Translations under genes and position numbers: made by a program
The notes under the pieces: model-generated
Told to the model about the DNA's origin: nothing
The model's input: the letters and a program-made list of their open reading frames with translations, nothing else
Databases searched by the model: none
NCBI GenBank assembly: GCA_900757865.1
Contig: CAAEPH010000009.1
Span: 1-64,000 of the forward strand
DNA: 64,000 nt
Reading direction: 5' to 3'
Source of the DNA: an uncultured Sutterella sp.
GTDB taxonomy: Bacteria; Pseudomonadota; Gammaproteobacteria; Burkholderiales; Burkholderiaceae_F
Part shown: piece after piece, positions 54,310-62,421 of the stretch
How positions within the stretch are numbered: position 1 is the first letter of the stretch
Layout of the letters: every line of letters starts with the position of its first letter

Positions 54310-55221
54310 ATGGCGAGCTATCGCTATAGCGCAGAAGCGCTCTCGCCCGAGGCGACCTGGGCAGCGCGTTGGGCCAAAGTAGGGGTGTTTACTGCCGTGT
54401 TAGTCGGGGGCTTAGCGGTGGTCTTTTCGTGGTCCTTCTCTACACCTCCGGTGACGATCACCCCAACGGTGCAGGCACAACCCTTAACCATGGTGATGAC
54501 GGTTCCAGTTATTTCCGCGAAGTCTCAGGTCGAGCCCACGATCATGGAACATGTGGTTGAAAAGAGCGACGTGGTGATTCCGCCTAAAGCGCAACCCGTG
54601 GAGGTGTCCCAACCTGTGAAACCGGTAGACGACGTCAACCTCGAGACCGTGACACCTCCCGCGCCGATGCCAGACATCCCCAAGGTGATACCACCTCATC
54701 CAGAAGCTCGCCCAGAACCTCGACGTCAAGCACCGATCGTTAAACCGAAAAAGAGGCCTTCTAACCCCACAGTGGTGAAACCCCAGAGAGCGCTCCAAGA
54801 GGTCGCTCTAACGCCCAATCCCGTCACGGCCACAGAAGGGATGGCTGAAACGGGAGTAGTCACCGGGGTAGTCGCTCAGAATGCGTCAGAGGGGTCAGTG
54901 AGTGTATCTGCGGGATCTGGCCACAAGCCGAGCGCTGAGCAACAAGCGTCGGAACTCGCCAAACTGGTGGCGATTGTGAATGCCAATAAGGTTTACCCAA
55001 GACGCGCGAGGCAAAATAACGAAGAAGGTCGCTTGCAAATTGTGGTGCGCTTGGATGCCAAGGGTGTGGTGAGGGAGGTGTTGATTGCTGAACCCGCTCG
55101 CTCGAGGCTTCTTCGTCAAGCAGCGCTCAAAGCAGCTCAGCCACTGCTGGGTCTCACCACGCGCCTTGAGGGCACTGAGCAAGTGACGGTACCTATCGTT
55201 TTTTCGTTGTCGGAAAGTTAA
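54310..55221 (+). CDS. tonB: TonB, energy-transducing protein
   Basis: 303-aa protein with an N-terminal helix (about residues 25-45), a long Pro/Val/Lys-rich periplasmic linker with many PP and KP pairs, and a C-terminal TonB domain (VYPRRARQNNEEGRLQIVVRLDAKG). AAGGAGG lies in the end of exbD. It connects the receptor to ExbBD. Confidence 0.9.
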   Translation: MASYRYSAEALSPEATWAARWAKVGVFTAVLVGGLAVVFSWSFSTPPVTITPTVQAQPLTMVMTVPVISAKSQVEPTIMEHVVEKSDVVIPPKAQPVEVSQPVKPVDDVNLETVTPPAPMPDIPKVIPPHPEARPEPRRQAPIVKPKKRPSNPTVVKPQRALQEVALTPNPVTATEGMAETGVVTGVVAQNASEGSVSVSAGSGHKPSAEQQASELAKLVAIVNANKVYPRRARQNNEEGRLQIVVRLDAKGVVREVLIAEPARSRLLRQAALKAAQPLLGLTTRLEGTEQVTVPIVFSLSES

Positions 55222-55222
55222 T

Positions 55223-56179
55223 GTGTCAGAGAAAGAAGTAAAGTCCGCAACTCCCGCGCTCCTCATTGAAGACGCCAGGAAAACCTACAAAAATGGTGTC
55301 AATGCACTCAAGGGGGTGTCGCTCACGGTGGAGCAGGGGGAATTTTTTGGTCTCTTGGGACCCAACGGTGCAGGGAAAAGCACGCTCATCAATGCCATGG
55401 CAGGGTTGGTGACGCTTAGCTCTGGGCGTATTGCCATTGCGGGTATTGATGTGGCCCAAGAGCCTCGACGGGCAGCGTTGCACTTAGGGGTGGTGCCTCA
55501 GGAAATAACGTTTGATCCCTTTTTAACGGTCCGTGAGACGCTACGCTACCAGTCAGGGTACTGGGGCGTGCGAGATAACGACGCGTGGGTCGATGAAATT
55601 TTGTCGGCGTTGGGCTTAGTGGACAAGGCTGACAAGATGGTTCGCCAACTCTCGGGCGGGATGAAGCGCCGTGTGTTGGTCGCGCAAGCCTTGGTGCATA
55701 AACCCCCAGTCATTGTGCTCGACGAGCCAACAGCCGGGGTGGATGTGGAGTTGCGAGAGCACCTCTGGCAGTTTATTGGGGAGCTTCACCGAGAGGGGCA
55801 TACAATCGTGCTCACTACGCACTACTTGGAAGAAGCGCAATCGCTCTGCCGACGGGTGGCAATCATGAAAGAAGGGGAGGTGGTGGCCTGCGAGCGTACG
55901 GACCAACTCTTGGCGCGGGCTGCAGAGCGGCGTCTGCACTGTCGACTAGAAAAAGGGGCATTGCCAGCGAGTCTTCGCCCTTGGTTACTCTCGGTGCAAG
56001 GTCCAGAGGTGACGCTTCGCGCCCCAGATGCGGAGGCCGTGGCGCACATCTTGGCAACCTTTAGTGCAGCGGGAACCGTGATCGGTGGACTCACGGTGAG
56101 TGAGGCGCAGCTTGAAGACGTCTTTTTGCAGTTGGTGGGTAATGACTCCTCACACCACCGCAGTCAGGCCACGGTGTAG
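55223..56179 (+). CDS. ABC-2 type transporter ATPase
   Basis: 318-aa ATPase with Walker A (GPNGAGKST), signature LSGGMKRRV and Walker B (VIVLDEPTAGVD), then a 70-residue C-terminal extension. It starts with GTG one base after the tonB stop codon, with GGAAAG upstream. It pairs with the permease at 56195-56953 and resembles YadGH-type exporters. The cargo is unknown; in this block it might export a toxic tetrapyrrole product, which is speculation. Confidence 0.85.
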   Translation: MSEKEVKSATPALLIEDARKTYKNGVNALKGVSLTVEQGEFFGLLGPNGAGKSTLINAMAGLVTLSSGRIAIAGIDVAQEPRRAALHLGVVPQEITFDPFLTVRETLRYQSGYWGVRDNDAWVDEILSALGLVDKADKMVRQLSGGMKRRVLVAQALVHKPPVIVLDEPTAGVDVELREHLWQFIGELHREGHTIVLTTHYLEEAQSLCRRVAIMKEGEVVACERTDQLLARAAERRLHCRLEKGALPASLRPWLLSVQGPEVTLRAPDAEAVAHILATFSAAGTVIGGLTVSEAQLEDVFLQLVGNDSSHHRSQATV

Positions 56180-56194
56180 AGGAGGGCGAGGATT

Positions 56195-56953
56195 ATGTGG
56201 ATTCCATTTTGGACGATTTTCTACAAAGAGTCGCGGCGCTTTTTGCGCATCTGGACGCACACCTTACTCGCACCCGTGTTGACCGGGTTCTTGTATTTGG
56301 TGGTCTTTGGTGAGGCGCTCTCCAAACACTTGCCCCTTTACGAAGGGGTGAGCTACATCGACTTCATCATCCCTGGGCTCATCATGATGAGCGTGTTGCA
56401 AAATGCCTTTGCCAATACGGCGAGTTCGATTATCCAGGCCAAGATTGGGGGAAGTCTCGTCTTCTTACTTACGCCCCGTTTGCCTGGTGTGGTGGTGGGG
56501 ATGGCGTATTTGCTCGCGTCCTCGTTGCGTGCGCTACTGGTCGGGTTGGGGCTTTATGTCGTCTGCTTATGGTGGGCGCAACCTCCGGTTCGGGAACCCT
56601 TTTTGCTGATCGCCTTTGGCTTGGCGGGCACGTTGATTATGGCGGCGATGGGGTTAATTACCGCCCTTTGGGCCGAAAAATACGATCAGATGGGGGCCAT
56701 TCAAAACTTTGTGGTGATGCCCTTGACGTTTCTCTCCGGCGTTTTCTATTCCACCGCATCACTGCCTCCCGTGTGGCAAACCTTGAGTCGATTAAATCCT
56801 TTTTACTACTTGGTGGACGGCTTTCGATCGGGCTTTTTTGGTCAAGGCTCGGCCGAAACCAGCGTGAGTTTGGGAATCGTGGCGCTGGCGACCCTTCTCA
56901 CCGTCGGCGTGGCGTTAACGCTCCTGCACCGAGGGTGGAAACTGCGTCATTGA
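56195..56953 (+). CDS. ABC-2 type transporter permease
   Basis: 252-aa membrane permease with six hydrophobic segments and the ABC-2 motif region SRLNPFYYLVDGFRSGFFG near the C terminus. It is the partner of the preceding ATPase and the last gene of the iron/heme block. Confidence 0.87.
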   Translation: MWIPFWTIFYKESRRFLRIWTHTLLAPVLTGFLYLVVFGEALSKHLPLYEGVSYIDFIIPGLIMMSVLQNAFANTASSIIQAKIGGSLVFLLTPRLPGVVVGMAYLLASSLRALLVGLGLYVVCLWWAQPPVREPFLLIAFGLAGTLIMAAMGLITALWAEKYDQMGAIQNFVVMPLTFLSGVFYSTASLPPVWQTLSRLNPFYYLVDGFRSGFFGQGSAETSVSLGIVALATLLTVGVALTLLHRGWKLRH

Positions 56954-57002
56954 GCCGAAAGAGGGTTTTTCGATGTGTCGTCGATGGAAAGACGCAAAAT
57001 AG

Positions 57003-57044
57003 AAAAAATCGCCTTGCCTCTTCATGGTGAAAAAGGCAAGGCGA
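57003..57044 (-). terminator. Terminator of the DUF438 protein gene
   Basis: Stem TCGCCTTGCCT (57009-57019) with AGGCAAGGCGA (57034-57044), an 11-bp perfect pairing, followed on the minus strand by TTTTTT. It may also receive transcripts from the ABC-2 permease side. Confidence 0.85.
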
Positions 57045-57064
57045 ATGGCGAAACCGCCGAAGAA

Positions 57065-58744
57065 TTAGTGTTTTTCAGCCATGAGGCGCGTCAATAATGC
57101 GACCAACGCCTCGAACGGTACCCCGCTATGCTCACTCATCATGCCGAGCGTTGCGCGTGGAATCATGATGTCACCCATGGGGGTGTTGAGCATCTGAAAG
57201 TGGGCCACTTCGTCGCCTAAACGTTGACGTAACCACGGGGCCACATCAATGAGCGTTTGCAACCGCGTCTCGGGCGTGAAGGTCACCTGAGGCTCGGACG
57301 TGGGTGCGGATGCTACGGTTGGTACCGTGGTTGGTGCTGTAGCGGGTACGTCGTCAGAGCTTGGGTGGCGAGAAAAGCCCCCGCGTTTTCCGACCGGCAC
57401 GTCTTCGCCAGGCTCAGCAATGCCGTGCAGATACGTGGGCTCTTTCGTTTCCTGACTCCAGGTGAGCAGTGTGCGCGAATCGGTGAGCTCACGAATGCGG
57501 GTGCAATCCTGCATCACTTCCATTACTCCGCGGAAGTGCCCCGCTTCGTCACGAATGGCCACGAAGAGAATGTAGATGAATTTGCCGGGCTTATTGATCC
57601 AGAAATCCACGCTATCCTCTTCGCCACTCTTAAATTTGGCCAAGATTTCTTTCACAAAGTGCACACTGGTGCTCGGGTGGCAATTGGTCACGCGACGACC
57701 GATCACATTGCGGCTACGCGGGAAAATGCGGTGTTTGGTGTCGGTGTAAAACCTCACAATCTCGTCTTCGTCCACAAAGGAAATGTCGATGGGCAAATGC
57801 TGGAAGATCAAGTTGATTTGCTCAAGGGACAATTTCCCGGTCTTCACTTCCAGTAGACCGTCGGGGGAGGCTGTACTGCCCCCGGCCTGCAAACCGTATT
57901 TACCGAGCAACGCTCCCAACTCTTGCATAAACCCCGTGGGCAGTCCCGTGGCCGGGGTGGCGGAGGATGTTGGAGTGGGTTCAGCAGGGGCTGCCTCGGG
58001 TTTGACTTGGGCCACACCCCAAGCGTAACCAATTTCCGCATCGCCCAATTTCATGACGTTAAACGCGTCCTGAGGAATGAGAGCCAGCGAGGTGGGCAAC
58101 AACACCGTTTCTTCTTTGGCGATCAAGTCGCGGCAACTACGTAGGATGTCGTCTTGCTTGGCGATAAACGCCTCGTCCGTGGCCGGCGTTTCCTGCTCCA
58201 GGAGCGAGCGGGCATCGCGAATGGCGTTCCGAATATAGTCGTCAAAGAGCCACATGTGTTTGCTCGGACGATCAAACCCACGGCGTTCAAGCTCGGAGTA
58301 GAGCTGGTGGTGTTTGCGCTGGAAGTGAATCTTCACCTGCGCTAATTTGTCGTAGAGGGCGTACCACTGATTGCGAATCACCGGGTACTGCACCAAGTCC
58401 ACAATTTCGTCCAAGACCCCTTTCCAGGCATCGATTTCGCGGTAGTAAATCGCAATCGGGTGGTCTTCGGGCAGGTCAGTCGGGCGCGAGCGATCCAAGT
58501 ACGGCGCGTAAATCGCCAACATTTCATCAATACTCACCTTACGGCAATCATGGTCCGGCGTGTCTTTATTGGTGTCACGTTGCTCGAGGAGCGCAATTTC
58601 CCAAGGTTTGATTGGGGCGAGCGGTAAGAGTTTGGCGCGCGCGTCTTGAAGCGTGATGCGTTTTTCATCCCACGCGCGGCTCACGTCCGCTAGGGCAGCC
58701 AAACGTTGAGGATCGGGGTGAGCAAAAGAGTGTGGTGTCGTCAC
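57065..58744 (-). CDS. DUF438 / hemerythrin / PAS domain protein
   Basis: 559-aa cytoplasmic protein. The N-terminal DUF438 part (about residues 10-95) is followed by a hemerythrin-like HHE region (about 95-225; HFQRKHHQLYSELERRG), a linker rich in Pro, Thr and Ala, a PAS-type domain (about 300-420; IDISFVDEDEIVRFYTD, GRRVTNCHPSTSVHFV) and a C-terminal DUF1858-like part. Such proteins are found beside NO-stress genes and may sense NO or redox state. No output (kinase or DNA-binding) domain is seen. It is encoded next to ytfE, on the same strand. Confidence 0.85.
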   Translation of the reverse strand: MTTPHSFAHPDPQRLAALADVSRAWDEKRITLQDARAKLLPLAPIKPWEIALLEQRDTNKDTPDHDCRKVSIDEMLAIYAPYLDRSRPTDLPEDHPIAIYYREIDAWKGVLDEIVDLVQYPVIRNQWYALYDKLAQVKIHFQRKHHQLYSELERRGFDRPSKHMWLFDDYIRNAIRDARSLLEQETPATDEAFIAKQDDILRSCRDLIAKEETVLLPTSLALIPQDAFNVMKLGDAEIGYAWGVAQVKPEAAPAEPTPTSSATPATGLPTGFMQELGALLGKYGLQAGGSTASPDGLLEVKTGKLSLEQINLIFQHLPIDISFVDEDEIVRFYTDTKHRIFPRSRNVIGRRVTNCHPSTSVHFVKEILAKFKSGEEDSVDFWINKPGKFIYILFVAIRDEAGHFRGVMEVMQDCTRIRELTDSRTLLTWSQETKEPTYLHGIAEPGEDVPVGKRGGFSRHPSSDDVPATAPTTVPTVASAPTSEPQVTFTPETRLQTLIDVAPWLRQRLGDEVAHFQMLNTPMGDIMIPRATLGMMSEHSGVPFEALVALLTRLMAEKH

Positions 58745-58825
58745 GACAGTGAACTCCCTATAGCCAAAAAGCCAAAAAGCAAAGGGACAGGCAAATTAAC
58801 GGAAAAAGAGTGAAACCCTGGGGTC

Positions 58826-58854
58826 CGAGGTCTTGAGAGCGCCTCAAGGCCTCG
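58826..58854 (-). other. Hairpin between ytfE and the DUF438 gene
   Basis: CGAGGTCTTGAG (58826-58837) pairs with CTCAAGGCCTCG (58843-58854) with one mismatch. No T-tract follows on the minus strand, so it probably does not end transcription fully; it may reduce read-through into the DUF438 gene. Confidence 0.55.
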
Positions 58855-58874
58855 TTAAAGAGGGGCAGAGGCGA

Positions 58875-59612
58875 TTAGTCCGCGTCCACCACCTCTTTTT
58901 CGAGCCCTAAGGCTCGTGGGAAGATGAGGTTGTTTTCGAGATGGATATGCTCGTGCAAATCGTCTCGGAACGCCTTGAGTTTTTTGAGTAACAACGCGTA
59001 TGACCCACAAGCGTCAGCGGGCGGTGTATAGCCGTTGGTGAGCGCTTCAATGCGGGCATGGCGATCGCCTTCATCGGCGTGCTCGTGCTCCATCACGTTG
59101 ATGGGGGCTGCAACCGACCCACAATGGAAGGGGGACGCTTTAAAGTTTTGCAACTTCGCTTGGCAAAGGCGATAGATGTAGGGGAAAAGCACGTTTTCTT
59201 CTTTCTGTAAATGCATCAGAAGGGCGTTGTAGGACGCCTCAAAAAGTTCGCCCACCTCATAGAGTTCGGGGTGATTGTCGCCATGCGCATTTTGCACTTT
59301 TTCAAGTAGGCGCAAAATATCCGGCCCATCACGACGAATCCCACGATGGTGAATCTTGAGCACGTAGTCGGCTAACAAATCCGTGGGCCAGGCTTTGAAG
59401 TCGGGCTTGCCAGCTAACGCTTCACCTTTGACGGCATCGAGCGCTTTGGCCACGTCCGCCGGATCCTGTCCCGCTAAACCACAAGCAATGGCAAACGGCG
59501 TTTGCCCATGACAGCAAAAATCCACCCCTAAGCGATCAAGGACGTCGGCGGCTGCGGGGTTCTCAGCTGCAATGTCACCCACCATCAAATGATCATAGGC
59601 TGTTGAGCTCAT
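58875..59612 (-). CDS. ytfE: RIC/YtfE di-iron iron-sulfur repair protein
   Basis: 245-aa protein of the ScdA/YtfE/NorA family that repairs iron-sulfur clusters damaged by nitric oxide or oxidants. The N-terminal ScdA_N domain with the Cys pair (LGVDFCCHGQ, residues about 29-38) is followed by a hemerythrin-like domain with His and Glu ligands (KIHHRG, NALLMHLQKEENVLFPY, EHEHADEG, HEHIHLENNLIFPRAL). GGAG precedes ATG 59612. An NsrR-like site covers the promoter, as known for ytfE in other bacteria. Confidence 0.93.
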   Translation of the reverse strand: MSSTAYDHLMVGDIAAENPAAADVLDRLGVDFCCHGQTPFAIACGLAGQDPADVAKALDAVKGEALAGKPDFKAWPTDLLADYVLKIHHRGIRRDGPDILRLLEKVQNAHGDNHPELYEVGELFEASYNALLMHLQKEENVLFPYIYRLCQAKLQNFKASPFHCGSVAAPINVMEHEHADEGDRHARIEALTNGYTPPADACGSYALLLKKLKAFRDDLHEHIHLENNLIFPRALGLEKEVVDAD

Positions 59613-60112
59613 GAGTTATCTCCAAAATAAAAGTTGTATTGAAAGTGTATCTTTTAAGTTCCCTTATGCTAACACTGTTGAGCGACAAGGCAAAGTGCGC
59701 AAACGGCATAACTCGAATGGATAGGGCGAGAAAAGGGAAAGGGAGAAAAATGAAAGTTATTGCGCTCTGCCACTGGAATTTACCCTTACATCCGATGTAG
59801 AATAGTTCGAAAGGCTTATTTTTTGCTAGCTTATTAGCCATTTGGTGGCGAGTATTAGGAAGGATTGAGAAACCAAAGGCTACTCTCTACAATGGGAGTA
59901 GAGGCAAGGACTAGGTCAAGAGTAAAGGCACGAATGACTTAGTCACTCATCGAAGGCTGGAAGAAGGCTTAGTCAGTGTGCCCACCTTCCTTACGTTGAG
60001 TAGCAAGAAGTAGAGCGACGACACGAAAAATCGCCAGACTCTCAATGTTATTTTTCTATAACCTTGGCGGGAGTCACCTTTGCCTTCCCGTTAAAAATTT
60101 TGAGTACCCAGT
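59613..60112. promoter_or_regulatory. Divergent region between ytfE and the NarL-type regulator
   Basis: 500 bases without a convincing gene. Besides the NsrR-like site next to ytfE it has an inverted repeat CTACTC-N10-GAGTAG (59880-59901) and two similar segments containing CTTAGTCA (59939 and 59969 regions). An open frame of 82 codons on the minus strand (59593-59841) overlaps the ytfE promoter and is not called. Confidence 0.4.
59631..59653 (-). promoter_or_regulatory. NsrR-like operator of ytfE
   Basis: Read on the minus strand it begins AAGATACACTTT and ends CAATACAACTT, matching the NsrR 11-1-11 consensus at 18 of 22 informative positions. It ends 19 bases before the ytfE start codon. 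Regulation of ytfE by NsrR is established in enterobacteria and other groups. Confidence 0.55.
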
Positions 60113-60775
60113 ATGCAGAAAATCCGTATTTTGCTCGTTGATGACCACGAGCTTTTCCGTAGTGGAATCAAGGCGCTCCTGCAGCGTCAGCCTGATTTTG
60201 AAGTGGTGGGTGAAGCGGGCGACGGCCTTGAAGGCGTGAAGCTCGTTGAACACGTCCCTGCCGATATTCTCCTGCTCGACGTTGACCTCCCGAGCATGAA
60301 GGGCTATGAAGTGTTGGCGCAGATTCGTGACTCGCACCCCAGTTTAGCGGTCTTGATGTTGACCGTGAGCGAAGACTATGAAACGCTCGGCGAATGCCTG
60401 CGTTTGGGTGCGCGTGGCTACTTGTTGAAGAACATCGACCAGGACTTCTTGCTTCGTTCTATCCGTAGCGTCTATGCTGGAGAGAGCATCATTTCGCCAC
60501 AGATGATGACGAAGTTTGTCACGCGTTTAGCCAACCAGGAAGACCGCTACTCCAAGGAACCCTACAGCGATCCTGCTTCGCTCACGCGTCGTGAACGCGA
60601 AACCTTGGCTTGGTTAGCCCGCGGTGTGTCCAATAAAGAAATTGCGCGTGCGTTGGGCTTGGCCGAAAGTACGGTCAAGGTACACGTGCAGAGTATTTTG
60701 CGTAAACTCGGGGTTTCAAGCCGTGTGCAGGCGGCGGTTTACGCCATTGAACACGGTCTCGATAAGACCAACTAA
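60113..60775 (+). CDS. NarL/FixJ-type response regulator, orphan
   Basis: 220-aa regulator with receiver (VDDHE pocket, Asp in LLLDVDLP, Lys in LLKNID) and LuxR-type helix-turn-helix (LTRRERETLAWLARGVSNKEIARALGLAESTVKVHVQ). It is of the NarL/NarP type, often linked to nitrate and nitrite signals. No histidine kinase lies next to it, so its partner must be elsewhere. It stands next to NO-repair genes, divergently. Confidence 0.88.
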   Translation: MQKIRILLVDDHELFRSGIKALLQRQPDFEVVGEAGDGLEGVKLVEHVPADILLLDVDLPSMKGYEVLAQIRDSHPSLAVLMLTVSEDYETLGECLRLGARGYLLKNIDQDFLLRSIRSVYAGESIISPQMMTKFVTRLANQEDRYSKEPYSDPASLTRRERETLAWLARGVSNKEIARALGLAESTVKVHVQSILRKLGVSSRVQAAVYAIEHGLDKTN

Positions 60776-60804
60776 TCGCTAAAGCACATTGCTGTTAAGC
60801 GTGA

Positions 60805-60840
60805 GGGTGAGCTTTTTCGAAGGTTCACCCTTTCCTTTAT
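60805..60840 (+). terminator. Terminator of the NarL-type regulator
   Basis: Stem GGGTGA (60805-60810) with TCACCC (60825-60830), extendable by an inner CTT/AAG pair, followed by TTTCCTTTAT. Confidence 0.7.
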
Positions 60841-61057
60841 TTGGTGAGGTTCTCTTTCATGGTGTTGGACTTTGCCTATTGTGCTGATTTTGCAGGATGA
60901 TGGGATGGCGACGATCATCGATGCGAATGCTCAGGACCACGACGAGCCATCTGAAGAAAGCCTCTTAACTCATGGTGTTTATTCAAACTCACTATGTTCG
61001 CCCAGATTGAAATGTTCAACTTGGGCGAAATCTTGTTGCACAATAAAGCACAGTCCA

Positions 61058-62350
61058 TTAGGAAGCTGAGGTGGGTTTGATACCGTTAACCGCGAGAGCA
61101 AAGCGTTTGTAGACCTCAAAAGCCATGGGCAGACTCACTTCATCCTGCAAGTCAAAGTTTGGACGATGGTGTCCAGCGTGGTTGCAACCATAGAGAATAT
61201 AGGCTGCTTGGCCTCCTCGCTGAATCACGCGACGCACAAAGAGTGCACAGTCTTCGCTACCAGATGGGACATGTACGCGTGGGAGTACCGTGGCGCCAGG
61301 GATCGTATGCATGACACGCTCAACTACATCGTAAAGAGCGGGCGACGGTAAGAGCGTGGTGCTCTCGCCTGCAATCGCAATGTGCGATTTGACACGATAA
61401 GCTTTATCGACCCCCGCGAAGATGTCGTAGACATAGTCGCGCATGAAGGCGTTGACTTCTTCGGTGTTGCCACGCACTTCTAGCTGAAGTTTGGCTTGTG
61501 CAGCAATCACGTTACGACCTTCGCCAGCATGAAGTGTGCCCACTGAGACGCGTGTGGTTCCTTCGCCGTGGCGTGGAATGCCTTGAAGCATCATCGTAGC
61601 TGCACATGCTGCTGTTAGTGCGCTATGCCCTAAGTGTGGTGCATTCCCTGCATGGGCGGGTGTCCCTTCAATAGTGATATCAAATTTCGTCGAAGCTAAA
61701 AAGCCTCCGTCCATCACGGCAACCTCGCCTAATTTGGCGATGCCACCGACGTGACCGCTTAAAAAATAGTCTACATCGTCCACAACGCCAGTAGCTACCA
61801 TAGCACGTGCACCACGTACCCCTTCTTCGGCTGGCTGGAAAATGAGTTTAAAGCGACCGGATAATTCGTCTTGGTGCTCGACTAACCAGTGAGCCAAGGT
61901 TAAGCCTACCGCCGTGTGGCCATCGTGCCCACACGCGTGCATTAGACCATCTCGCTCAGAAGCAAAACCGAGCTGATTAGGGAGGTGTTCAGCTAAGCTG
62001 GTTTCTTGTACTAAAACGCAATCGATATCAGAGCGAAAAGCAGTGGTGGGACCTGGACGTCCGGTGTCCAAAACAGCGACAGCACCAGTATATCCGCCAC
62101 ATTCATCAAGGAAAGACTGAGGGACGCCGTGAGCGAGTGCGCGTTTCATGGCTCGTTCAACTAAGTTGGGATCCCGTCCCAAGACTTCGTCGGGGTTAAT
62201 ATTGGCGATCCCGACCGTGACGGGTAATCCCAGTGCTTGTAGCTTCTGTACCACAAAGTATGTGGTTTCAAATTCTGTCCAGCCTTCTTCTGGACGGCGG
62301 TGAATATGACGGCGATAAGCAACCATCTCGTCAAGGTAAGTTTTTTCCAT
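61058..62350 (-). CDS. M20 family amidohydrolase, AbgA-like
   Basis: 430-aa metallohydrolase of the M20D family. The start (EMVAYRRHIHRRPEEGWTEFET), the metal-binding HACGHDGHTAVGL, PAEEGVRGARAM and the final CNHAGHHRPNFD match aminobenzoyl-glutamate hydrolase subunit A and related amino-acylases. AbgA works with AbgB and splits p-aminobenzoyl-glutamate, a folate breakdown product; no abgB is seen here, so the substrate could be another N-acyl amino acid. ATG 62350 has GGGAGA upstream; the frame is open to 62560 inside the upstream transporter gene. Confidence 0.85.
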   Translation of the reverse strand: MEKTYLDEMVAYRRHIHRRPEEGWTEFETTYFVVQKLQALGLPVTVGIANINPDEVLGRDPNLVERAMKRALAHGVPQSFLDECGGYTGAVAVLDTGRPGPTTAFRSDIDCVLVQETSLAEHLPNQLGFASERDGLMHACGHDGHTAVGLTLAHWLVEHQDELSGRFKLIFQPAEEGVRGARAMVATGVVDDVDYFLSGHVGGIAKLGEVAVMDGGFLASTKFDITIEGTPAHAGNAPHLGHSALTAACAATMMLQGIPRHGEGTTRVSVGTLHAGEGRNVIAAQAKLQLEVRGNTEEVNAFMRDYVYDIFAGVDKAYRVKSHIAIAGESTTLLPSPALYDVVERVMHTIPGATVLPRVHVPSGSEDCALFVRRVIQRGGQAAYILYGCNHAGHHRPNFDLQDEVSLPMAFEVYKRFALAVNGIKPTSAS

Positions 62351-62421
62351 TTTGTTTCTCCCAAAAGGGTTGGGGTGATTAGTTAATCGAGAGACAAGCG
62401 CTCGGGGAGGCTTGCGTGGTG

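Noticed and set aside
59880..59901. NarL binding site (7-2-7 type)
   Set aside because: The inverted repeat CTACTC/GAGTAG has the wrong spacing and does not fit the TACYYMT heptamer.
60872..61069. 65-codon frame downstream of the NarL-type regulator
   Set aside because: It has no ribosome binding site, follows a terminator and runs into the convergent hydrolase gene; no family likeness.
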